Below, piece after piece: positions 25,801 to 34,365 of a stretch of DNA of 64,000 nt (positions within the stretch are counted from its first letter, which is position 1; each line of letters opens with the position of its first letter). This stretch comes from Saturnia japonica (lineage: Eukaryota > Arthropoda > Insecta > Lepidoptera > Saturniidae). Under the pieces are notes generated by a model. It did no database searches. It worked only from the letters and a program-made list of their open reading frames with translations, and was not told where the DNA came from. Where the stretch lies: NCBI GenBank assembly GCA_033032175.1, contig CM065322.1, positions 7,936,001 through 8,000,000 of the forward strand, read 5' to 3'. A program made the translations under genes and the position numbers.

Positions 25801-26635
25801 GCTTTACCACGCTCTGCTATTGGTTGAATCCCATCACATTAAGCGACAGATTCAATACCTTTTATGGTTACGAAACACCCCCATTTTGCGAAAATCCTGA
25901 ATCACTTTGCGCCACCCTTCTTGAATGACTCGCAACACAGCTCCGCAGCCTCGCTCAGCTTCAAAGGACAGACACAGTTCATAACATAACTCCGCAGCCT
26001 CGCTCTGCATCAGTGGAGATGCAACCTTACTATAGGATCCGTACCTTTGTCAGTTATCAACTGTCGGTTTTTTTTCTAGATATAAATAGCAATGAATGTT
26101 GAACAGTTATAGTTTGCTTTTAAACTATTAATTGGTCCTTTCGCTTATTATTTGTTATTATCATATTATTTTTATGATGGCTCTAATACAAATTTAAGTT
26201 ATAAATTTACTTATAATAGTCATTTATATTTCTTCTTTTTGCTTTCCATACATCACATATTTAACAATGTTAGTTTTTAATTTTCAGGCCATCTATACAC
26301 ATTTTATAATTTTACCAGAAGTTGTGGATATCACAGTTGAAGATCCATCACAGGATTTTCAAAGAATTAGAGATTATGTTGATGCTAAGAACTGTGAAAT
26401 GTTACCTGCTTTTCAACCTGCAAAATTAAATCAAGGGTAAATATACTTATTTATAAAAATATATCCTATGGTATAACTTACGCCAAACTTTCTGGTCAGT
26501 CTGAACATTGCGACGAGTCCGAACTGGCACAATACTCAGTTGAATAAATAATACTCAGAATACCATGTGTTAATCTTGGTTTTAAATAAACATTAACCTT
26601 TATAATTGCTATTAAATATTATTTATTAATATATG

Positions 26636-26727
<92 letters not shown>

Positions 26728-28628
26728 GTTGTATTAAAAACCCCGTCGAATCCGACTAAAAAAAAGTATCAAAATTTTATTTATTATGAAAATAAAAATG
26801 TTATTGCGATTTCAAATTAACATATGTATTTAGTTTTAGTTTCCCTAAAATTTAACAAATTTTTAAAACTTGACAACACCGTCGCCATCCCTACGTTTGA
26901 ACGTATGGCGGTACGCTGCGCCGCCTGTATTGCCATGTAAATTTCCTCATTTAACTAAACAAAATATAATCTCGATACCTAGTAACACCTTCACGGATTT
27001 GACGGGGTTTTTAATACATACTGTATATTACCTTTAATTTATCTTTGTCCTATATTGTTGAAGTAATACATACCAGTTGAAGAAGTTCTATAGTGGTTGA
27101 TCATTTTTGGTGTTAGCCTGATTAGCTGCCACCATCCTATAAGGACATGTGCAAGCACCTATTGGTTGCTTATACTCAGGAGCCAGTTTTTTTTAGCTTT
27201 AGCCGTGCTATGATAAAATGATAGTGAATTTTAACGATGCGCGCGCACATGCTAACAAAACATCTGTCTTTTATTTTATTGCAGTGAAAATAGTCACAGT
27301 GAATGTTATGCGTCACGTCACATCTACTTTTTTTTAGGTTTACAGTAGTTATCCATCTATCATATGAGGCCACGAGATTTTTGGATAAATAGACCCATGA
27401 ACATATTATTAAAAATTATTTAATATTCAATTTTTTATTTATATACCAAATAGCTTATTGATTTCTCTTACACAAGTATATAGTTCTTTGTATATTTTGT
27501 CGTGCAAAATACTGAAATATATTAAGCCAGTTTCATGGCAAATAATAAAAGTGTCAGATTTGTCCGAGTTTCCTAATTGGTATTCCGTTATTGTAGCTTT
27601 TCGTCTGAAATGGTTAGTCAAGCCTGCAACAAATTCAAGATTAACAAAAAACAGGCTCGGAGAGTTTATGAAATATTGAGACTGAAGAACACGAACACAT
27701 CAGACAAGACTGCTTATTTGAATTACAGACTCGATGTTAAAAACAGGCTCAATGCACCATTCCAGGTAAATATAACTTTTTTCCAACACCTTAGGAGATC
27801 TCAACATTTTCAACTACATAGAAATTAAATTCGATAACCTAATTATTACGTCTTATTGAACTGTTTCATATGTTTTAATTTAGTTGAAATTGATAGGGCT
27901 CATGGTGCGTAAGTAGCAATTAACGACTTATAAATGTTAAATCTAAACAGATCAAGTTTAGCTCCGTATTCTTCTAACAATATGGGATAGATAAAAAGAT
28001 AAATATTTTAATGAATAAGATATTATTTTAATTTTTATATATTATTAATATTATAGACTATGGTCGGGGTCTAACTGTATAAGAGACAACAACATGGTTA
28101 TAATCGATAGAAACACATGGTTTTTGAGAAATGACCATTAAAAAAATATTGAGGTCACATTTTTTTGATAAATTGATTCATTAACATATTTATAGTCTAA
28201 AAATGTGCTTTTACAAAACCACAATAACCTGAAATTATTTATGTGATAGTAACATAAATCATAGCATTAATTTAATAACTTCAGGCCATTGTAATTTAGT
28301 ACAAGAACATTTTTAGATTCGGAATATATTGATAGGTCAATTTATCTAAAGAAGCAAATAGGCTACTCTGGTTCACGTGGCCTCAATTTAAACTTGAAAT
28401 TTGACTGTAATAATTGTATGCAAAGAAATGAACTTCAATAATTGTCCACAACGTTTACAGAAAAAGAAATTAGAAATGAAAAAACTTCAAAAAGTTCTCA
28501 AACCTGAGGAATACGCAGCAACAATAAGTAGTGTAGGCGCGACCGAGACGCACGGCCGTCTCGCGAGCCAATACCATATGCTGGAACAGGAATACCGGCG
28601 AGTTATCCACAGAATGGAGCGGGATTAA
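16894..28628 (+). CDS. HAT1: HAT1, histone acetyltransferase type B catalytic subunit (complete, 8 coding exons)
   Basis: Exons are 16894-16954, 17167-17336, 21604-21775, 22200-22359, 23477-23642, 26288-26436, 27597-27765 and 28461-28628. All introns are GT-AG and phases agree, giving 404 codons plus TAA (human HAT1 has about 419). HAT1 acetylates newly made H4 at K5 and K12 with acetyl-CoA before chromatin assembly (family knowledge). Visible landmarks are LVRSTDDLEDDN after the short N-terminus, KADDVEGALKKVLAPGY, NYHERLQTFLLWYVDAASFI and DVDDDQW. The acetyl-CoA loop is PPFRKLGLCAQLL (residues 230-242). The catalytic glutamate is E261 in DITVEDPS, followed by FKINKKQARRVYEILRL in the C-terminal helical domain. 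In the Q/R-x-x-G-x-G/A motif the last position is Cys238 rather than Gly or Ala. The start is the first ATG, with LELKLVR reached after 15 residues as in homologues. Confidence 0.96.
17552..18552. mobile_element. pogo-like element with imperfect terminal inverted repeats
   Basis: The left end is ACAGTCGAACCTCTGTAAGT (about 17559-17578). The right end, read on the minus strand, is ACAATAGAACCTCTTTAAGT (near 18533-18552), so the ends are inverted repeats with few mismatches. The interior near 18350-18550 is an inverted relative of 1850-2112. A second inverted-repeat element has inserted right at the left end. No transposase frame survives. Confidence 0.5.
17575..17754. mobile_element. 180-base MITE with about 20-base perfect terminal inverted repeats
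   Basis: The left end CAGTGTAAACTCTTTATAAC is matched by GTTATAAAGAGTTTACACTG at the right end. TA flanks both ends, as expected for Tc1/mariner-type insertion into TA. The interior contains further inverted pieces (GTTATAGAGAGTTATCG). It lies at the left end of the larger pogo-like element, so it is the younger insertion there. Confidence 0.75.
18940..19142 (+). repeat. interspersed repeat (CCCTGAAGGGGTTAGGCAGA family)
   Basis: Contains CCCTGAAGGGGTTAGGCAGA, GTACACCCACAGTTCGCTGG, CATGTAATAGGGGCGAGCCT and GCGACTCG in order. I recognise this order from many moth genomes, where it forms a short abundant retroposon; that is from memory and not checked. An open frame crosses it but has no protein family resemblance. 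Confidence 0.5.
20165..20450 (+). repeat. short interspersed repeat family B, copy 2
   Basis: One of the most complete copies: GGCAGGATCTTGAAGTGACA, GTTGTGGTTTTTATTTATAA, CATGACATAGTTTC, GTGAAGTGGATTATAAATAT, GCATTCTGGGATCCCAC, and AAGGCGGCCACCATCTTGTC at the far end. See the other copies at 15915, 46153 and 48920. Confidence 0.65.
22745..22999 (+). repeat. tRNA-derived SINE, family A, copy 2 (HAT1 intron 4)
   Basis: The head has a box B-like GAGTTCAAATCCTTGCAATG; the body has AGCATAGTGGTAGG, CTGGCTAGCTACCACCCTCA, AGTTGAAAAACTCACAAAGC and GCAGCTGCACTTGAGAGCCA. The block order is as in the copy at 7668. It is in the sense orientation relative to HAT1. Confidence 0.7.
23643..26287. other. HAT1 intron 5 with a GC-rich repeated insertion
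   Basis: The first few hundred bases (23700-24120) include a stretch with CACCCACATGTGGTGTACCC that looks like an older repeat. From about 24480 to 26030 the base composition changes sharply to GC-rich, with purine repeats and related ends (separate entry). The last 250 bases are AT-rich and end in TTTTCAG. Confidence 0.5.
24480..26030. mobile_element. GC-rich insertion with related inverted subterminal repeats (unclassified)
   Basis: Near the left end, 24537-24557 reads GGAAGTGGAGCGGAGCTGTG and is followed by AAGCTCTGCATCAGTGGACA. Near the right end the inverted forms CACAGCTCCGCAGCCTCGCT (25936) and AACTCCGCAGCCTCGCTCTG (25988) are followed by CATCAGTGGAGATGCAACC. Inside, 24640-24690 has GGAGCGAGGAAGCGGAGCGG-type purine repeats, and 25500-25930 is GC-rich with open frames on both strands but no recognisable family. 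I read this as one transposon-like insertion; the superfamily is unknown. Confidence 0.45.
26631..26724. repeat. (TA)n microsatellite
   Basis: An almost pure TA dinucleotide run of about 90 bases, with a short GT/AAT interruption at its left end, abuts the MITE that begins at 26731. It is likely length-polymorphic and may have served as a TA-rich insertion target. Confidence 0.95.
26731..27017. mobile_element. 287-base MITE with 24-base terminal inverted repeats
   Basis: The left terminus GTATTAAAAACCCCGTCGAA (26731 on) and the right terminus TTGACGGGGTTTTTAATAC (ending 27017) are inverted copies over 24 bases with one mismatch. The interior is noncoding and contains a short CGTATGGCGGTACGCTGCGC segment. 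It sits in HAT1 intron 6. The element has no transposase and would depend on an unknown partner. Confidence 0.8.
27075..27190 (+). repeat. tRNA-derived SINE, family A, copy 3 (5' truncated)
   Basis: Contains TCTATAGTGGTTGATC, TGGTGTTAGCCTGATTAGCT, GCCACCATCC and CTATTGGTTGCTTATACTCA then GGAGCCAG. This is the body order of family A, more diverged than the copies at 7668 and 22745, and without a clear tRNA-like head. Confidence 0.5.
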
Positions 28629-30289
28629 ACTTGTGAATCAAATATTAATACAGGTGTAATTTGTCTTTCGGTTGCCACAAGAACAAAATGTGGCAGACTG
28701 ATTATCCTTGAGTGATTCGTTTTATAAATCAATTGCTGAAATAATTATCTAGAGTTGTTTTTTTATTCTGTCACCTTTTAAAATTGGTATTGTCACATTA
28801 TTAGTCTTTGCCAAGTTACGTACATGCTATTTTCATATTGAATTTAACGATGGAAACAATTGAACTTGCAAAGATTTATATGGAAACGTAAAATTAATGT
28901 TTTTTTATACTCAGTGTGAATGTTATATGTTTGTCATTGTTTAATTTTTAACTGAACAGTAACTGATTGTCTATTTTTACAGTGCCTTAAAATAATAGGG
29001 TATTTAATTTTAAACAATGTCATTATTTTTTTATGGTTTAAACCAGACTATTTTATGTGTGGGGTTAAAATTTCTTCAAGGAAATATTTGTTGAATTAGT
29101 GAAAGCAGAAATTATAGAGTTTTATAAACACTCCAAAAATAATTTAAGACTATTTTTGACACAGTAAAATACCTTATTTATAATAGAAATATCTTCAACA
29201 ATCTTAAGAGTAATCTTATGAAGAACTTAACATTTAGATATTAAATTTTGATGAGAACAAATATTGATAAAGATTTAATATCTTGGTATAATGGTATAAT
29301 ATAATAATTTGGTATTCTTTAAAACACTATTAATTGATGATTTTCATGTTATTGTCCTTATTTGATTTTCAGAATAAACATTGTCGCCTTTAATAAAACG
29401 TTTTTTTTTCTAGTAAAATTTACATCACCGAGTTTTAATTTTACCAATCAAGACACGTTTTCACTTGTCATAGATGCTGCAAATTACCAATATTATAAAA
29501 TTGACTAACTTTTGTTTTATACTTTTTTATATTAATTTAACAGCTGCCTAATTATAATATAATCTAAATTAAATCATATTATTATAGGAGAAAATTATTA
29601 TAGTAAAAGAAAACAGGAACAAGAGATGTAGGGTACAGAGAAATTTCTTCTATTTGGGTCAGTCCGAATGGTAGAGTACTTCCCACCCTACACCTGCAGC
29701 CTAACGTTACGGAGCTCCTTGGTGTAGGAGAGTTTAAGGTCGGCAAAGCGCTAACAATACCTGTACGTCCAGATTATATCGTAAATACCGACCTGCCACC
29801 ACCTCCCTACGCATTTAACCGCTCCGCACCACGTTCCGTCTGCCACTCACACATGTAGGTGCTTGAGACAAAGTCAATACATTACCTCGTAAAGTCAATA
29901 CACTACAATACCTATGGTACTACGATTTTACATAAGCTAACGTACGGTAGTCGCTTAGCATGAGGTGGGTCGTATGCATGTTTATTTGCATAAAAAATGG
30001 AATTCGGAACAAAAGAGGGTTAGAGATCGCCTGCCTTCGATGTGGTCGTCAAATATAAAGAGGCATTTCAAGCAAGCCTAATTTTTTTACATACTTCGAT
30101 AATGGCAGAGCCTGAAAGCGGTAAGCGTAGCACATGGACGCTGGCAACACCAGTGTCAGAACTGCCAGAATCAAAAACCAAAATAGATTAATTTTGTGCA
30201 GAAAAGTGAGGACCTGAAATAAAGGTGGGACTTATAATCAAAAAAACGCGACAAATAGTTTTGGCAGTCCTCTCTTGATTTTAACCTTG
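28629..30289. other. HAT1 3' flank and downstream repeat debris
   Basis: After the HAT1 stop the DNA is AT-rich. The first canonical plus-strand AATAAA is at 29373-29378, with a second at 29392-29397; these are the best polyadenylation candidates in view and would give a 3' UTR of about 0.75 kb. From 29640 a retroposon tail follows (GAGCTCCTTGGTGTAGGAGA, GGTCGGCAAAGCGCTAACAA), the same family as 6340-6510. No gene was seen in 29800-30289. Confidence 0.5.
29373..29397 (+). terminator. candidate HAT1 polyadenylation signals (two AATAAA)
   Basis: AATAAA occurs at 29373-29378 and again at 29392-29397, followed by a T-rich stretch near 29400. These are the first canonical hexamers after the HAT1 stop codon on the coding strand. 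The distance of about 745 bases is plausible for a 3' UTR. Confidence 0.4.
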
Positions 30290-30465
30290 ATTAAGATGTG
30301 TGTGGTGTAGCGTTATCGTGATGAAAGACCACACCACCACATGCCAACGGTTGTTGGCAGTAGAGATCCGAATCGATGGTTTTGCCAGGCGGTAAATGTT
30401 CATAATCAACAATGCCTTTCTAGTCCTACCATACACTCAGCATCGTCTTATCTTGAGTTAGCCCA

Positions 30466-30480
30466 GGTGTAGCCACAGTC
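30466..30480. repeat. target-site duplication, left copy
   Basis: GGTGTAGCCACAGTC here is repeated exactly at 32496-32510 directly after the poly(A) tail. Removing the insert and one copy restores continuity with the homologous stretch of mariner copy 2 (near 50245-50290). Confidence 0.92.
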
Positions 30481-32495
30481 CCCTCGTCACCGAGGAGGAG
30501 CTGGGGTCGGTGGTGGAGCGCCTCCGCAACAAGCGGAGGGCGCCTGGCCCGGATGGAGCTCCGGGCCGGCTGTTGAGTGTGGCGCTGGACTGGACCACAT
30601 GGGAGGAGAGCTTCGGGAGCTGTTCAACCGTTGTTTGTCGGCTGGACGGTTCCTGAAGCTCTGGAAGGTGGGTCTGGCGAAGGAGGGTCGCCCCCGGACT
30701 GCCCGTCCTCGTACCGGCCTCTTGTGTTTGCTGGACGACACGGGTAAGATGCTGGAGCGCATACTGGCGTCTCGTGTCGTCCGGCACTTGGAGGAAGTTG
30801 GGCCGGTACTTTCGGACCGGCAGTTCGGCTTCCGGAGAGGGCGTTCAACGCTGGACGTTCTTTCGTGGACGGTAGGGGGGTTGTGGTTCGGCGGCAGCGA
30901 CCGGGGGGGTGGTTGTTCAGCAGGGGTCGGTTCTGGGGCCAAGCACCTGTGGAACATGGGCTGACGACATGGTGTTGCTCCGCGTAGGCACTCCCTTCGG
31001 GGATTCGCGTGCTATGCTACGCGGACGACACCCTAGTCGTAGCCCAGGGGGGGGACTTTTTCGGAGGTGGCGCACCTGGCCACAGAGGGCGCTGCCCTCG
31101 TGGTCGGGCGCATTAAGTCTTTGGGTCTCAGAGTGGCGGCCAAGAAAACCGAGGCCCTTCTTTTTCATGGGCCTCGGTGTGGGCCGCCTCCTGGGACCCA
31201 CATATGTGTGGAGGGAGAAAGGGTCCGGGTTGGGGCCCAGATGAAATATCTGGGCCTCATCCTGGACGGACGTTGGCGGTTCGAGTTCCACTTTAAGGGG
31301 CTCAAACCGCGGATAGTGGGAGCGGCGGCGGCTCTCGGGCGGCTTTTCCCGAACTCGGGGGGGGGGGGGGGGGGGGGGGGGGGCGCGAGCTAGTCGCCGT
31401 TTGTTCGCGGGGGTGGTGAGGAGCATGGCCGTCTACGGGGCATCGATCTGGGTGGATGCTCTCAGCGCCACGAACCGACGCGTGCTGCGTGCTACGCAGC
31501 GTATCGTCGCGCTGAGTCATTCGCGGGTACCGATCGGTGTCCGCGGGGGCGGCCTGTGTTCTTGCCGGCTCCCCGCCGTGGGAGTTGGAGGCGGAGGTGC
31601 TCGCCGCCGTGTACAGATTCACGGCGGCGAGGAGAGAGGCAAGAGAGCCTCCAGCTCCCACAGAGGTGGAGCGAATAAGGCGGGAGGTCAAGGAAGTAGT
31701 TTTGAGGAGGTGGGAGGAGGACCTGGCGGGCGCGCGCTATGGGCGTTACACCATAGACGCCGTCCGCCCGGTCCTCCGGGAGTGGTGCGACAGGGAGCGT
31801 GGCTCCCTGAGCTTCAGACTTGTGCAGGTACTGTCCGGACATGGTTGCTTCGGATGGTACCTGCACAAGATAGCCAGAAGGGAGCCCAACACTACGTGCC
31901 ACGAGTGCGGGGCTGTAGAGGACACGGCGCAGCACACTCTCTGAGTGTGCTGCGTGGGTGGTGCAGCGCCGCACTCTGACCGTAGCTGTTGGACGGGACC
32001 TCTCGCTGCCGAGTGTGGTAAGAGCCATGCTCGGCAGCGAGAATGCATGGACGGCGATGGCCTCCTTCTGCAAGGACGTCATCTCGCAGAAGGAGGCCGC
32101 GGAGAGGGTTCGTGAGGGGGATCCCCTGAGCGGCCCTCACCGCCAAAGAAGAACGGGTGGCAGGAGGAGGCGGTTCATCCGCCAACTCCCGCCACCCTAG
32201 CTGAACTAGAGGAGACGGGTCGGGGGGCCCGTCTCCTCATTGCACAGGTTCGGCGGACGGAGGAGACGGCTAGGGTGTACTGAGCCGTCTCCTACTTAGG
32301 CCGGGGCCCGGTTTAGCCGGGCCGGCCGCCGGGGCTGCGCGGCTGTATGCCAGCGCAGTGCCCGCGTCGCCCCAATATGGCGGCGGATGGTACACCGTGG
32401 AGTTTTAGTGAGTAGGAGTCACATAACCACTCGTCCCCCCTAGGGCGGGTGTGTACACATGAAGGGTTTCTCCACGTTAAAAAAAAAAAAAAAAA
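30481..32495 (+). mobile_element. 5'-truncated R1-clade non-LTR retrotransposon with poly(A) tail
   Basis: This is the most GC-rich segment in the window. Frames read RRAPGPDGAPG (30535), CLLDDTGKMLERILASRVVR (about 30720-30780), FGFRRGRSTLD, QQGSVLGP (30920), a YADDT active-site box (about 31013), MKYLGLILDGRWRFEFH (31240), VWVDAL-type residues, AACVLAGSPPWELEAEVLAA (31550), and a terminal CHECGAVEDTAQHTL zinc motif (about 31897). These match reverse-transcriptase and C-terminal regions of lepidopteran R1/SART-like elements. Frameshifts, a deletion near 30880-30910 between the palm motifs, and a run of 27 G at 31357 break it. It ends in an A-run (32479-32495) and is flanked by a 15-base duplication. 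R1 itself targets 28S rDNA; this copy does not. Confidence 0.88.
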
Positions 32496-32510
32496 GGTGT
32501 AGCCACAGTC
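32496..32510. repeat. target-site duplication, right copy
   Basis: Exact second copy of GGTGTAGCCACAGTC, adjoining the A-run that ends the R1-like insertion. Its perfect match suggests the insertion is fairly recent compared with the decay of the surrounding mariner. Confidence 0.92.
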
Positions 32511-33179
32511 TGTGAAGCCTGGCCAACCTTAGAACTTTTTCGCACGGTTTTGTCGCACGTGGTTCACTTTACATCGTCAGTTATCAAACTCTTCAAAAAC
32601 AGCTCGGTTTCATTACGTCTCAATAATGAATCGCAAATGAGTACACGGTTCTTTCTTTCAGTGAACTCGTGTGGTACCCAAATGTCGAGCTTTTTGGTAT
32701 AGCCAGATTTCTTCAAATGGGTGAAAACTGTGTTGTGGTAAATTTCCAGTTCTTCAGCTACATCGTAACTATTGATATGCTGATCTTGCTCCACTTTTTC
32801 AAAAATGGCATCCATTTTATTCGTAACAGGGCGACCAGAGCGAGGTGCATCTTTAACATCAAAATTTCCGGACTGAAAACGTTTGAACCAACTTTGAGTT
32901 ACTTTTACTGACACTGCATTTAGGTCCATGAACATCACAAATATTTTTTCGCTGATTGAGTTGCATTTTTGCCTTTTTTGTGATAATATTTTAAAATATA
33001 TGGAATTTCTTCATTAGATTACTCATTTTTACAGAAAGAAAAACAAAACGATAAATAGCGGGAAACAACTTTTTAAATTTTCAATGTTACCAAAACCAAC
33101 CAGATACAAATATACAGCCAAAAAAAATTTATAACAAGTTACACCTACGTTATGCGAAAACATTTTTTCCCCCGACCTA

Positions 33180-34190
33180 TATATTGTGGAATATCGATTC
33201 GATGTCCGCAGGTTCGAGCTCTGGCATTTACAAATTAATTTTTCGGCACCAAATTGATTTAGTAACAATATCGGCATACGGAGAATGGTAACAGTAAGGA
33301 TATTTAAACGATTGAGAAATATTCTTGTTATTGTACATGTGGGAAAAATATAAAACTGAATATTTAGCATTTTGTAATTCTCAACAAGATATGGGCTGGT
33401 GTGATTATGCCTTTGCCCAACAGTGGCAAAACTAATATTTTTATTTAACACCTTCACTTACATCCAAATTTATATTAAAGAACCGATAAACAATTTAGAA
33501 GTGAATAAATAATATTAGATAAGTTTTTTTTCTACTTCAAGGCTCCAACATCGAGTCATTCGTTTTCTTATTGCCATTAATCTATACATGTACAATGCTT
33601 TTTCGTGAGTGACTGACGGATCAACGCAGAGCCTAAACTGCTGATCGTAGAGACCTCAAACTTGGAGGGTGTGTTTTTTCTATGACGTAGGCATCCGATA
33701 AAGGATTTTTAGAAATTCTCCCCTAAAGGGGTGAAAAAGGGGGCAAAGTTTGTATGGGACAACGTGATTCCTTGGTCCAGTCTACTTCAAATTTTGCATA
33801 AACCGTTTTTAACAGAATTGATGGAAGACGTGTTTTGTATTTTAATGAAATTCATCCTCTAACGGGGTTAAAAATGGGTAGAAAGTTATTTTGGCGGTGA
33901 TTTGTTTCGAAGTTGATATCAATACTTCTTAGTGCTTTTGATTTAAATTACATTTTATTTTGACACAAGTTTGAAAAAATCCGATTTTATTCAAAAAAGG
34001 TTGACCTCACTTAATCCATACTAATATTATAAATGCGAAAGTACCTCTGTCTGTCTGTTAAGATTTCACCCTTAGACCTCTGAACCAATTTTGGTATAGA
34101 GATAGATTGGACCTTGGGAAAGGACATTGGGTACTTTTGTAGCAAAAATAAAACTTTAAGGGTAAAAATTAGGGGATGAAAGTTTCTAAA
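33180..34190. other. intergenic retroposon tails, no gene seen
   Basis: The segment 33620-34180 has repeated 'gacctcaaacttggagg', 'cccctaaaggggtgaaaaag' and 'aaatgcgaaagtacctctgt' type phrases that recur in lepidopteran non-LTR tails. 34013-34100 (ATACTAATATTATAAATGCG) is the start of another common repeat. No protein-coding signal is seen. Confidence 0.5.
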
Positions 34191-34191
34191 A

Positions 34192-34365
34192 ATCGGTAAA
34201 AATGTCTAGAAGACCATAATAAAACCTAGTGCCAATGTAGACTAGTGCCTTGTTAAGAAAATCAGCGACCTAAACCATAAACTCAGCCGGGGTACCCCGA
34301 AGAAGAGGATCTCCATGTGCAGGTGAGTGATCGATACATATCCTCATAATTTCATTTCCTATAAA
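34192..34365 (+). repeat. remnant of BEL/Pao 5' LTR
   Basis: This stretch is a diverged direct repeat of 40087-40261: both run through ATAATAAAACCTAGTGCCA, GTAGACTAGTGCCTTGTTAA, TCAGCGACCTAA and CATATCCTCATAATTTCATT then TCCTATA. It is followed by TTTGGTCCTTCG, which I take as the primer-binding-site area. The first roughly 200 bases of the LTR are absent. Confidence 0.6.

Larger units (their letters stand above)
30290..33179 (-). mobile_element. mariner element copy 1, interrupted by an R1-like insertion, 3' end lost
   Basis: The right end, read on the minus strand, starts TAGGTCGGGGGAAAAAATGT and matches the terminus of the second mariner at 49573. The transposase N-terminal part (32564-32938) has [20 protein letters not shown] and GRPVTNKMD, then HTH residues typical of mariner, [12 protein letters not shown] and LLRRNETELFLK. 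After the R1 insertion the frame resumes on the far side (30480 downward), including a degraded equivalent of the HDNARPH block near 30310-30340. Similarity to copy 2 stops near 30290, so the 3' part and right terminal repeat are missing. Confidence 0.8.

Noticed and set aside
25445..25810. 121-codon open frame (minus) and overlapping plus-strand frames
   Set aside because: They lie in the GC-rich insertion of HAT1 intron 5; open on both strands because stops are rare there, with no recognised motif.
30487..30957. Long Pro/Arg-rich open frames on the minus strand at 30458-32185
   Set aside because: They are antisense shadows in the GC-rich R1-like element; no family resemblance, and the plus strand carries clear reverse-transcriptase motifs.
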